From Solirubrobacterales bacterium (GTDB lineage: Bacteria; Actinomycetota; Thermoleophilia; Solirubrobacterales; Solirubrobacteraceae): a stretch of 12,079 bases of DNA. The stretch is from contig JAOPZU010000041.1 in NCBI GenBank assembly GCA_025963955.1, positions 1-12,079 on the forward strand, written 5' to 3'. How positions within the stretch are numbered: the stretch's first letter is position 1; every line of letters starts with the position of its first letter. Shown here in pieces: positions 1 through 6,583 of the stretch. A program made the translations under genes and the position numbers. The notes below the pieces were generated by a model, which was given only the letters and a program-made list of their open reading frames with translations, had not been told where the DNA came from and made no database searches.

Positions 1-1
1 C

Positions 2-544
2 GACGTCGTCTCGTGCCCCGGCACCGACTCCTGCAAGCTCGGCATCACCTCCTCGATGGGCCTCAACCGGGCCGTCAAGGAGCGCGTGACGAGCATGGAC
101 ATCACGGATCCGCTGACCAAGCGGATCCACATCAAGATGTCCGGCTGCCCCAACGGCTGCAGCCAGCACCACATCGCGAACATCGGGTTCTACGGCGCGT
201 CGATCAAGGTCGGCGAGCACACGCTGCCCGCGTACGTCGCGCACATCGGCGGCGTCTACGAGGGCGGCGAGGTCAAGTACGGCACGCGCCTGAAGGTCCG
301 TATGCCCGCCAAGAAGGTCCCGGACATCGTCGAGGCCTGGCTGCGGATGTACGAGTCGGACCGCGAGGAGGGCGAGGAGTTCAACGACTTCGCGCTCCGC
401 GTCGGGACCAAGGCGTTCGAGGACGTCGCCAAGCCGCTCGCGCTCCCGGCCGCCTTCGGCCTGGACACGATGAACGAGTTCATCGACTGGACGAAGGACG
501 TCCCGTTCGTCGTGGCCCGCGGCGAAGGCGAGTGCGCGGTCTAG
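2..544 (+). CDS. Ferredoxin-type sulfite (or nitrite) reductase, C-terminal part
   Basis: Partial gene whose start lies upstream of the window; about 180 residues are visible. It is the C-terminal siroheme/4Fe-4S half of the sulfite/nitrite reductase family, which carries out a six-electron reduction (sulfite to sulfide, or nitrite to ammonia) in the cytoplasm. The four cluster/siroheme cysteines are visible as C-x5-C in SCPGTDSCKLG (codons at 14-16 and 32-34) and C-x3-C in GCPNGC (codons at 146-148 and 158-160). The gene ends 2 nt before cysH and heads an operon with cysH, cysD and cysN, so sulfite is the likely substrate. Family annotations often say nitrite reductase, and the residues that separate the two (N-terminal half) are outside the window. 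The family assignment is firm; the substrate is inferred from context. Confidence 0.9.
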   Translation, partial: DVVSCPGTDSCKLGITSSMGLNRAVKERVTSMDITDPLTKRIHIKMSGCPNGCSQHHIANIGFYGASIKVGEHTLPAYVAHIGGVYEGGEVKYGTRLKVRMPAKKVPDIVEAWLRMYESDREEGEEFNDFALRVGTKAFEDVAKPLALPAAFGLDTMNEFIDWTKDVPFVVARGEGECAV

Positions 545-546
545 CC

Positions 547-1203
547 ATGACCTCGCTCACCCTCGCCAGCGAGCTCGAGCAGACGCTCGCCAAGGCGGCC
601 ACGCACGAGCCGCTCGTCTTCCTGTGCTCCTTCCAGAAGGAGGAGTCGGTGATCCTCGACGAGCTCCAGCGGCTCGAGCTGCTGGACCGCGTCCGCGTGG
701 TCACGATCGACACGGGCGTCCTCTTCCCGGAGACGCTCGCGACGTGGAAGGCGTTCGAGGACCACTTCGGGGTCTCGATCGCCGTCGAGGACGCCTCCAG
801 CGGCACGACGCCGTGGTCCGGCCCCGCGCACTGCTGCTCGGAGGAGAAGGTCGCCGGGCTCGAGCGCGCGCTGGACGGCGCGCAGGCGTGGATCACCGGC
901 ATCCGCCGCGAGCAGTCGCAGACGCGGGCGAACGCGCAGCTCATCGAGTGGGACCAGCGCCGCGACATGTGGAAGTACAACCCGCTGGCCGCGTGGACCG
1001 AGAAGGACCTCTGGCGCCAGATCACCGATCGCGCGCTGCCGTACCACCCGTTGCACGACCAGGGGTACTCGTCCATCGGCTGCGCCCCGTGCACCCTCCC
1101 CGGCTCCGGCCGCGAGGGCCGCTGGGCGGGCACCGAGAAGACCGAGTGCGGGCTGCACGTCGAAGACCCCGATGCCATCACCGTGATCGAGAGCACCCCA
1201 TGA
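547..1203 (+). CDS. cysH: Adenylyl-sulfate (APS) reductase, 4Fe-4S type
   Basis: A protein of 218 residues in the PAPS/APS reductase family. It reduces adenylyl sulfate to sulfite and AMP using thioredoxin or a similar donor. The nucleotide-binding loop SFQKEES is near residues 28-34. Cysteine pairs CC at 96-97 and C179-x2-C182 (GCAPC) are the 4Fe-4S ligands that mark APS-using enzymes; PAPS-specific enzymes such as E. coli CysH lack them. The C-terminal ECGLH motif supplies the catalytic cysteine (C201). The ATG at 547 was chosen because it follows the previous stop by 2 nt and gives a normal family length; the open frame running back to position 13 overlaps the reductase gene and is not real. 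The 3' end overlaps cysD by ATGA. Use of APS fits the absence of an APS kinase here. Confidence 0.95.
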   Translation: MTSLTLASELEQTLAKAATHEPLVFLCSFQKEESVILDELQRLELLDRVRVVTIDTGVLFPETLATWKAFEDHFGVSIAVEDASSGTTPWSGPAHCCSEEKVAGLERALDGAQAWITGIRREQSQTRANAQLIEWDQRRDMWKYNPLAAWTEKDLWRQITDRALPYHPLHDQGYSSIGCAPCTLPGSGREGRWAGTEKTECGLHVEDPDAITVIESTP

Positions 1204-2144
1204 GCACCATCGAAGACCCCACCGTGAACGCCGACGGGAACCCGCTGCAGTTGAGCCACCTGCGCGTGCTGGAGGCGGAGGCGATCCACATCATGCGCGA
1301 GGTCGCCGCAGAGCTCGAGAAGCCCGTGCTGCTGTTCTCGGGCGGCAAGGACTCGATCGTGCTGCTGCGCCTGGCCGAGAAGGCGTTCCGCCCCGGCCGC
1401 TTCCCGTTCCCGCTCATGCACGTGGACACCGGGCACAACTTCCCCGAGGTCATCGAGTTCCGCGACCGCCGCGTGGCCGAGCTCGGCGAGCGCCTGATCG
1501 TCGCCTCCGTGCAGGACTCGATCGACCAGGGTCGCGTCAAGGAGGAGACCGGGCCGCGCGCGTCCCGCAACCGCCTGCAGACGACGACGCTGCTCGACGC
1601 CATCGAGGAGCACGGCTTCGACGCGGCCTTCGGCGGCGCCCGCCGTGACGAGGAGCGCGCCCGCGCGAAGGAGCGGATCTTCTCCTTCCGTGACGACTTC
1701 GGCACGTGGGACCCGAAGCGCCAGCGCCCCGAGTTGTGGTCGCTGTACAACGGCCGCGTCGCCCGCGGCGAGTCGGTCCGCGTCTTCCCGTTGTCCAACT
1801 GGACCGAGCTCGACGTGTGGCAGTACATCGCCGAGGAGGACCTCGAGGTGCCGAACATCTACTTCGCCCACGAGCGCGAGGTCTTCAAGCGCGACGGCAT
1901 GCTCTACGCGACGAGCGACCACATGGAGCTGATGGAGAACGAGGAGCCGTTCACGACCTCCGTCCGCTACCGGACGGTCGGCGACATGTCGTGCACGGGC
2001 GCGGTCGCCTCGACCGCCGCCGACCTCGACACCGTCGTCGGGGAGATCGCGGCCACGCGCATCACCGAGCGGGGCGAGACGCGGGCGGACGACCGTGTGA
2101 CCGAGGCCGCCATGGAAGACCGCAAGGTCGCCGGGTACTTCTAG
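1200..2144 (+). CDS. cysD: Sulfate adenylyltransferase small subunit
   Basis: A protein of 314 residues matching CysD, the catalytic ATP sulfurylase subunit that forms APS and pyrophosphate from sulfate and ATP with CysN. The PP-loop SGGKDS is at residues 47-52, followed by the family segments MHVDTGHNFPE and GGARRDEE, and a C-terminus ending in AAMEDRKVAGYF, typical of CysD. The length is slightly above the usual ~300 residues because of a short N-terminal extension. The ATG at 1200 overlaps the cysH stop (ATGA), suggesting translational coupling; no clear Shine-Dalgarno site is seen. cysN follows after 6 nt. Regulation is not evident inside the operon. Confidence 0.97.
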   Translation: MSTIEDPTVNADGNPLQLSHLRVLEAEAIHIMREVAAELEKPVLLFSGGKDSIVLLRLAEKAFRPGRFPFPLMHVDTGHNFPEVIEFRDRRVAELGERLIVASVQDSIDQGRVKEETGPRASRNRLQTTTLLDAIEEHGFDAAFGGARRDEERARAKERIFSFRDDFGTWDPKRQRPELWSLYNGRVARGESVRVFPLSNWTELDVWQYIAEEDLEVPNIYFAHEREVFKRDGMLYATSDHMELMENEEPFTTSVRYRTVGDMSCTGAVASTAADLDTVVGEIAATRITERGETRADDRVTEAAMEDRKVAGYF

Positions 2145-2150
2145 GCCTCC

Positions 2151-3428
2151 GTGACCGCTCCCGTGACCACGATCGAATCAGCGCTCCTCCGGATCGCCAC
2201 CGCCGGCTCCGTCGACGACGGCAAGTCGACCCTCATCGGGCGGCTGCTGTACGACTCCAAGGCGATCCTGGCCGACCAGCTCGAGCAGGTGCAGGAGGCC
2301 TCCGAGCGCCGCTCGGGCGAGGGCGGCCTGGATCTGTCGCTGCTGACGGACGGCCTGCGGGCCGAGCGCGAGCAGGGCATCACCATCGACGTCGCCTACC
2401 GCTACTTCCAGACCGCGCGGCGCAAGTTCGTCCTGGCCGACACGCCCGGCCACGTGCAGTACACGCGCAACATGGTCACGGGGGCGTCGACGGCCGACGT
2501 GGCGATCATCCTCATCGACGCGCGCCACGGCGTCGTGGAGCAGACCCGCCGCCACACGTTCATCGCGTCGCTGCTCGGCATCCCGCACCTCGCGGTGTGC
2601 GTGAACAAGATGGACCTCGTCGACTACGCCGAGGACGTCTTCGACGGGATCGTCCGGGACTTCTGCGCGCTGGCGAAGCAGCTCGGCGTCAAGGACGTGG
2701 AGTTCTTCCCGATCAGCGCGAAGCTCGGCGACAACGTGGTCGACGCCTCCGCCGCGATGAACTGGTACTCCGGCACGCCGCTGCTCGAGCACCTGGAGAC
2801 GCTGTCGCTGGCCGACGACGAGGCCGGGCAGGACACGCGCTTCCCCGTGCAGTGGGTCATCCGCGACCACGACGCCGACTACCGCGGCTACGCCGGGACC
2901 GTCGCCGGTGGCGTGCTGCGGGCGGGCGACGCCGTCGTCGTCCTGCCGAGCGGGGTGCAGACGACGATCGCCGCGGTCGAGACGATCGACGGCGAGCTGG
3001 ACGCCGCCTTCGCGCCGATGTCCGTGACCGTCCGGCTGGCCGACAACGTGGACGCTTCGCGCGGGGACATGATCGCGCGCGCCCCGGGGGCCACGAACGA
3101 GGTGGCACCGCTCGTCACGCGCGAGCTGAGCGCGGACGTCTCCTGGATGGCCGAGGCGCCGCTGCGCCCGGGTGCCCGCCTGGCCCTCAAGCACACGACG
3201 TCCTCCGTGCGCGCGATCGTCGAGGGACTCGACGACGTCGTGGACATCGCGACGCTCGAGCGCGTCGTCTCTCCGGACGAGCTCGCGCTGAACGACATCG
3301 GGCGCGTGCGCCTGCGCGTCTCCAAGCCGCTCGCGGTGGATCCCTACGAACGCAACCGCACGACGGGCTCGTTCATCCTGATTTACGAAGCGACGAACGA
3401 GTCCGTCGGCGCCGGGATGATCCGGTAG
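2151..3428 (+). CDS. cysN: Sulfate adenylyltransferase large (GTPase) subunit
   Basis: A protein of 425 residues starting at GTG, 6 nt after cysD. It is the translation-factor-type GTPase whose GTP hydrolysis drives APS synthesis by CysD. Visible motifs are G1 GSVDDGKST (residues 19-27), the REQGITID switch (73-80), G3 DTPGH (97-101), G4 NKMD (152-155) and a G5-like SAK. The C-terminal half is the usual pair of beta-barrel domains, and the protein ends at ATNESVGAGMIR. There is no fused APS kinase domain, unlike the CysNC proteins of many actinobacteria. The last 12 codons and stop are repeated just downstream (see the repeat entries), suggesting a past exchange with or loss of a second cysN-like gene. 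It is the last gene of the sulfate operon; a hairpin follows the stop. Confidence 0.97.
   Translation: MTAPVTTIESALLRIATAGSVDDGKSTLIGRLLYDSKAILADQLEQVQEASERRSGEGGLDLSLLTDGLRAEREQGITIDVAYRYFQTARRKFVLADTPGHVQYTRNMVTGASTADVAIILIDARHGVVEQTRRHTFIASLLGIPHLAVCVNKMDLVDYAEDVFDGIVRDFCALAKQLGVKDVEFFPISAKLGDNVVDASAAMNWYSGTPLLEHLETLSLADDEAGQDTRFPVQWVIRDHDADYRGYAGTVAGGVLRAGDAVVVLPSGVQTTIAAVETIDGELDAAFAPMSVTVRLADNVDASRGDMIARAPGATNEVAPLVTRELSADVSWMAEAPLRPGARLALKHTTSSVRAIVEGLDDVVDIATLERVVSPDELALNDIGRVRLRVSKPLAVDPYERNRTTGSFILIYEATNESVGAGMIR
3390..3428 (+). repeat. Direct repeat copy 1: 3' end of cysN
   Basis: The last 12 codons plus the stop of cysN. A second copy lies at 3449-3487 with 36 of 39 bases identical (differences at the serine codon TCC/ACC, GGC/GGA and GCC/GCG). 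The offset between copies is 59 bp, so they are in different frames. Confidence 0.9.
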
Positions 3429-3434
3429 GCCCCA

Positions 3435-3463
3435 GGTCTCGTCGTCGAGCGACGAACGAGACC
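3435..3463 (+). terminator. Hairpin after cysN
   Basis: GGTCTCGT (3435-3442) pairs with ACGAGACC (3456-3463). The stem continues as CGTC/GACG past a single bulged A at 3455, around a GAGC loop. This gives 12 pairs starting 6 nt after the cysN stop. No T-tract follows, as is common for high-GC actinobacterial terminators, so the terminator role is an inference. Confidence 0.6.
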
Positions 3464-3487
3464 GTCGGAGCGGGGATGATCCGGTAG
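3449..3487 (+). repeat. Direct repeat copy 2: relic of a cysN-like 3' end
   Basis: This non-coding copy still reads ATNETVGAGMIR-stop in the +2 frame. Of the three differences from copy 1, two are synonymous and one is Ser to Thr, so the copy looks as if it diverged while coding. It may be the tail of a lost paralogous cysN/cysNC or the product of a recombination event. Its left part forms the right arm of the hairpin at 3435-3463. Confidence 0.75.
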
Positions 3488-3494
3488 GGCCGGC

Positions 3495-3519
3495 GGCGCG
3501 CGGTACGCTCGGGCGCGCC
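3495..3519 (+). promoter_or_regulatory. Inverted repeat over the tetR promoter (possible operator)
   Basis: GGCGCGC (3495-3501) and GCGCGCC (3513-3519) form a perfect 7-bp inverted repeat with an 11-nt spacer. It surrounds the -10-like TACGCT at 3504-3509 and ends right before the ATG at 3520. The position would suit autorepression by the TetR protein. The arms are pure GC, so a chance occurrence in this composition is possible. Confidence 0.4.
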
Positions 3520-4152
3520 ATGAGCGAGCCCGCCTACCGGCGCCTGGAGAACGACGAGCGCCGGCGGCGGCTCGTGGAGCTCGGCGAGCGGCTGTTCATC
3601 GAGCACTCCTTCGACGAGATCTCGATGGCGCGGATCGCGCGCGAGGCCGGCGTCTCCAAGGCGCTGCTCTACCACTACTTCCCGAGCAAGCAGGACTTCT
3701 TCGTCGCGACCCTCACCGCGAACGCGGAGGAGCTGATCGCGCGCGTCACCCCCGACCCGGCGCTCCCTCCGGCCCAGGCGCTGCTCGCCGGCCTGCACGC
3801 CTACGTGGGCTGGATCAGCGAGCACCGCGAGGGCTTCGGGAAGCTCCTGCGCAGCGCGGCGATCGTGCCGGAGGTGGAGCAGATCGTCCGGCAGGTGCGG
3901 GACGGCACCGCCGCGCGCCTGATCGACGGGCTGGCGGAGGCCTCGGGCGAGACCCCGACCCCGCTGGCGCGGATCGCGGTGGCCGGGTGGCTGTCGTTCA
4001 TGGACGGCGCGATCATCGCCTGGCTGGAGCGCGAGGACGTGGGCCAGGACGAGCTCGTCGGGCTGCTCGTCGGGTCGCTGCTCGGGGCGCTGACGGCCGC
4101 CGGTGCGGGCTCGCTCGCGGCGGCGGCGACCGCCGGCCGAGCCGCGCGGTAA
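3520..4152 (+). CDS. TetR/AcrR-family transcriptional regulator
   Basis: A protein of 210 residues with the classic TetR N-terminal DNA-binding domain. The helix-turn-helix is at about residues 34-61 (ISMARIAREAGVSKALLYHYF, then PSKQDFF). The C-terminal ligand/dimerisation domain is helical and ends in an alanine-rich tail. Such proteins usually repress nearby genes and release DNA on binding a small ligand. The gene is followed after 57 nt by a biotin-dependent carboxylase gene in the same direction. Control of that gene, with an acyl-CoA or fatty acid as ligand, is a reasonable inference but unproven. A 7-bp inverted repeat covers its own -10 region. The ATG at 3520 lacks a Shine-Dalgarno site and lies 10 nt past TACGCT. 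Confidence 0.93.
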   Translation: MSEPAYRRLENDERRRRLVELGERLFIEHSFDEISMARIAREAGVSKALLYHYFPSKQDFFVATLTANAEELIARVTPDPALPPAQALLAGLHAYVGWISEHREGFGKLLRSAAIVPEVEQIVRQVRDGTAARLIDGLAEASGETPTPLARIAVAGWLSFMDGAIIAWLEREDVGQDELVGLLVGSLLGALTAAGAGSLAAAATAGRAAR

Positions 4153-4173
4153 CGCTCGTTCCACGGGCAGACT

Positions 4174-4187
4174 GCGCGCCCGCGCGC
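4174..4187 (+). promoter_or_regulatory. GCGCGC-N2-GCGCGC palindrome upstream of the carboxylase gene
   Basis: A perfect self-complementary 14-bp site in the 57-nt gap between tetR and the carboxylase gene, about 8 nt upstream of the -10-like TAGCCT (4195-4200). It shares the half-site GCGCGCC (4174-4180) with the inverted repeat over the tetR promoter, so one regulator could read both. The low-complexity composition limits confidence. Confidence 0.3.
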
Positions 4188-4194
4188 GTGGATA

Positions 4195-4200
4195 TAGCCT
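4195..4200 (+). promoter_or_regulatory. Candidate -10 box of the carboxylase gene
   Basis: TAGCCT (form TANNNT) sits in the only AT-rich stretch of the gap (GATATAGCCT) and ends 9 nt before the ATG at 4210. This implies a very short or absent 5' leader. No clear -35 was seen. Confidence 0.4.
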
Positions 4201-4209
4201 TCCGCACCT

Positions 4210-6018
4210 ATGTTCAGCAAGATCCTCATCGCCAACCGTGGCGAGATCGCCATCCGTGTCGCGCGCGCGTGCAAGGAGATGGGGATCTCGTCGGTCGCCG
4301 TGTACTCCGAGACCGACCGGAACGCCCTGCACCCGACGAAGGCGGACGAGGCGTTCTTCATCGGCGACGGCCCCGCCGCGGACAACTACCTCAACGTCGA
4401 GAAGATCATCGCCGTCGCCAAGGAGTGCGGCGCCGAGGCGATCCACCCCGGCTACGGGTTCCTCGCCGAGAACGCGCCGTTCGCCCGCGCGTGCGACGAG
4501 GCCGGCATCGTCTTCATCGGCCCGCCCGCCAGCGCGATCGACGCGATGGGCTCCAAGACGATGGCCCGCGAGCTCATGCAGAAGGCAGGCGTCCCGATCG
4601 TCCCCGGCACGACCGAGGCCGTCGACACCTACGAGGACGCGCTGCGCATCGCCAACGACGAGATCGGCTTCCCCGTCGCCGTCAAGGCGTCGGCCGGCGG
4701 CGGCGGCAAGGGCTTCCGCGTCGCCCTCACCGAGGACAAGCTGAAGGACGCCTTCGAGGGCGCCTCCCGCGAGGGCGAGAAGTTCTTCTCCGACGGCACG
4801 GTCTACCTCGAGCGCTACCTGCCCGAGCCGCGCCACGTCGAGATCCAGATCCTCGCCGACAAGCACGGCAACTGCATCCACCTCGGCGAGCGCGACTGCT
4901 CCATCCAGCGCCGCCACCAGAAGCTCATCGAGGAGTCCCCGGCGCCCGAATGGGTCGTGGACGAGGAGATGCGCCAGCGCATCGGCAAGATCGGCATCGA
5001 CGCCGCCAAGGCCGTCGACTACGTCGGCGCCGGCACGATCGAAGGCATGCTGCAGGGGGACGAGTACTTCTTCCTGGAGATGAACACCCGCGTCCAGGTC
5101 GAGCACTGCGTCACCGAGATGACGACGGGTATCGACATCGTCAAGCAGGGCATCAAGGCCGCGGCAGGCCTGCCGCTGGACTACAAGCAGGAGGACGTCG
5201 TCCTGCGCGGCCACTCGATCGAGTGCCGCATCAACGCCGAGAGCGCGCCGCGCAACTTCGCGCCGGCCCCCGGCCCGATCGGCAACTACAAGGAGCCGAC
5301 CGGCCCCGGCGTCCGCGTCGACTCCGGCGTGCAGGCGTTCGGCGAGGTCTCGCCGATGTACGACCCGATGGTCTCCAAGCTCATCGTCTGGGACGCGGAC
5401 CGCGAGCAGGCGACGCAGCGGATGCTGCGCGCGCTCGACGAGTACGAGATCGAGGGTCTGGAGACCCTGATCCCCTTCCACAAGGCGCTGCTGAGCACCG
5501 ACGACTGGGCCCGCGGCTCGATCTGCAAGGACCTCGTCGAAGACAAGGAGTGGCTCAAGTCCACGGCCCCCGCGCCCGTCGAGCGCTACGAGAAGGACGA
5601 CGAGGACGAGAAGGTCACGAAGGAGTACCTCGTGGAGGTCGGCGGCAAGCGCTTCGACGTGAAGGTCATCGGCGAGGCGTTCGCCGGCGGTGTCGTGGCC
5701 TCCGGCGCGGGCGCGAAGGCCGGCGGCGGCGCCAAGAAGCGCGGCGAGCGCAAGAAGTCCGCCGGCGGCGGCCCCGACCTGCTCGAGGCCCCGCTGCAGG
5801 GCAACATGTGGAAGGTCCTCGTCAAGCAGGGCGACACGGTCGAGGAGGGCCAGCTCATCTGCATCATCGAGGCGATGAAGATGGAGAACGAGATCACCGC
5901 GCACAAGGCCGGCGTCATCGCCGAGCTGATGATCGAGGAGGGCGCGCCGATCAACACGGGTGCCCCGATCGCGATGATCACCGCCGCGCCGGCCGCCGAG
6001 GGCGACTCCGCGGCGTGA
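4210..6018 (+). CDS. Acyl-CoA carboxylase alpha subunit (biotin carboxylase plus BCCP)
   Basis: A protein of 602 residues. It carboxylates its own biotin with ATP and bicarbonate and hands the carboxyl group to a carboxyltransferase (beta subunit) that forms malonyl- or methylmalonyl-CoA. The biotin carboxylase domain covers residues 1-450: ILIANRGEIA (6-15), HPGYGF (79-84), the glycine-rich ATP loop KASAGGGGKG (159-168) and EMNTRVQVEH (290-299). After a charged, alanine/glycine-rich linker (about 455-520) comes the biotinyl domain with EAMKMEN, where K557 is the biotin site. No carboxyltransferase gene is in the window, so the acyl-CoA substrate cannot be told. The ATG at 4210 gives the standard N-terminus. 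The stop overlaps the following GNAT gene (GTGA). Confidence 0.95.
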   Translation: MFSKILIANRGEIAIRVARACKEMGISSVAVYSETDRNALHPTKADEAFFIGDGPAADNYLNVEKIIAVAKECGAEAIHPGYGFLAENAPFARACDEAGIVFIGPPASAIDAMGSKTMARELMQKAGVPIVPGTTEAVDTYEDALRIANDEIGFPVAVKASAGGGGKGFRVALTEDKLKDAFEGASREGEKFFSDGTVYLERYLPEPRHVEIQILADKHGNCIHLGERDCSIQRRHQKLIEESPAPEWVVDEEMRQRIGKIGIDAAKAVDYVGAGTIEGMLQGDEYFFLEMNTRVQVEHCVTEMTTGIDIVKQGIKAAAGLPLDYKQEDVVLRGHSIECRINAESAPRNFAPAPGPIGNYKEPTGPGVRVDSGVQAFGEVSPMYDPMVSKLIVWDADREQATQRMLRALDEYEIEGLETLIPFHKALLSTDDWARGSICKDLVEDKEWLKSTAPAPVERYEKDDEDEKVTKEYLVEVGGKRFDVKVIGEAFAGGVVASGAGAKAGGGAKKRGERKKSAGGGPDLLEAPLQGNMWKVLVKQGDTVEEGQLICIIEAMKMENEITAHKAGVIAELMIEEGAPINTGAPIAMITAAPAAEGDSAA

Positions 6019-6503
6019 CCGAGGCGGGCGCCCACGCCTGGATCGCGGAGGCGCACGAGGCCGAAACGGTCGCTCGCCTGCTGATCGCCTTCCGCGATCA
6101 CTACGGGCGGGACTGGCCGTCGGACGACGCGTTCCGGGCGGGGGTCGAGCGACTGATGGGCGACCCCGACACGGAGTTCGTCCTCGGCGCGACGGGCCCG
6201 GGCGCGCCCGCCGGGGGCGTGGTCCAGCTCCGATTCCGGTTCGGCCTCTGGCGGGACGGCGGCGACTGCCTGGTGGAGGACGTCTTCGTCGCCGAGGAGG
6301 CCCGCGGGGGCGGCGTCGGCCGGGCCATGCTGGAGCACGCCACGACCCGCGCCCTGGAGCGCGGCTGTCGACGGATGGAGCTCGACACGAGCGAGGACAA
6401 CGCTCCCGCGATCGCCCTCTACGAGTCCCTCGGCTTCTTCAACCGCGCGGCGGCGGGCCAGCCGCGCGACCTGTACTTCCGCCGACATCTGCCGCACGAG
6501 TAG
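6015..6503 (+). CDS. GNAT-family N-acetyltransferase
   Basis: A protein of 162 residues with the GNAT fold, transferring an acetyl (acyl) group from CoA to an unidentified amine. Acetyl-CoA-binding motif A is clear: VEDVFVAEEARGGGVGRAML (about residues 87-106), with the R-x-x-G-x-G/A signature as R97-GGGVG. It is followed by the C-terminal ALYESLGF motif (135-142). The start is GTG at 6015, overlapping the carboxylase stop as GTGA, so the two genes are probably co-transcribed and coupled. Whether the enzyme acts with the carboxylase is unknown; the coupling may only reflect co-expression. The last five codons and the stop are repeated downstream. The substrate cannot be predicted. Confidence 0.92.
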   Translation: MTEAGAHAWIAEAHEAETVARLLIAFRDHYGRDWPSDDAFRAGVERLMGDPDTEFVLGATGPGAPAGGVVQLRFRFGLWRDGGDCLVEDVFVAEEARGGGVGRAMLEHATTRALERGCRRMELDTSEDNAPAIALYESLGFFNRAAAGQPRDLYFRRHLPHE

Positions 6504-6504
6504 C
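6486..6504 (+). repeat. Direct repeat copy 1: 3' end of the GNAT gene
   Basis: CATCTGCCGCACGAGTAGC encodes HLPHE and the stop codon. A perfect 19-bp copy lies at 6544-6562, and 13 bp of it (CGCACGAGTAGCG) recurs at 6569-6581. Confidence 0.9.
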
Positions 6505-6532
6505 CGGCGGACAGCCGCAGGCGCCCGCCGGC
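6503..6532 (+). terminator. Hairpin after the GNAT gene
   Basis: GCCGGCGG (6503-6510) and CCGCCGGC (6525-6532) form a perfect 8-bp stem around a 14-nt loop, beginning on the last base of the stop codon. It has no T-tract and is probably a terminator for the tetR/carboxylase/GNAT side of a convergent junction. Confidence 0.5.
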
Positions 6533-6543
6533 GGATGTCGCAG

Positions 6544-6562
6544 CATCTGCCGCACGAGTAGC
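6544..6562 (+). repeat. Direct repeat copy 2 of the GNAT 3' end
   Basis: This 19-bp perfect copy of 6486-6504 sits 58 bp downstream in another frame. Its first 8 bases (CATCTGCC, 6544-6551) pair with GGCGGATG (6530-6537) around a 6-nt loop, with one G-T wobble, forming a second hairpin. Confidence 0.85.
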
Positions 6563-6568
6563 GGCTGG

Positions 6569-6581
6569 CGCACGAGTAGCG
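6569..6581 (+). repeat. Direct repeat copy 3 (partial) of the GNAT 3' end
   Basis: CGCACGAGTAGCG repeats 6551-6563 exactly with an 18-bp offset. It suggests a slippage-type expansion of the same gene tail. Confidence 0.7.
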
Positions 6582-6583
6582 AG

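Noticed and set aside
13..546. Upstream extension of the cysH frame
   Set aside because: It overlaps the sulfite reductase gene, which has clear cysteine motifs in the other frame; the translation is Arg/His-rich shadow.
480..1922. 480-codon open frame on the minus strand over cysH and cysD
   Set aside because: It is antisense to two clear genes, has Arg/Asp/Val-rich shadow composition with no domain motifs, and arises from high GC at third codon positions.
4161..4191. CCACG/CGTGG inverted repeat between tetR and the carboxylase gene as a terminator
   Set aside because: The arms are short and the loop long, with irregular inner pairing; it is not convincing.
3373..5904. 843-codon open frame on the minus strand over tetR and the carboxylase gene
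   Set aside because: It consists of low-complexity L/D/A/R/V-rich text, is fully antisense to recognised genes, and has no motif or ribosome-binding site.
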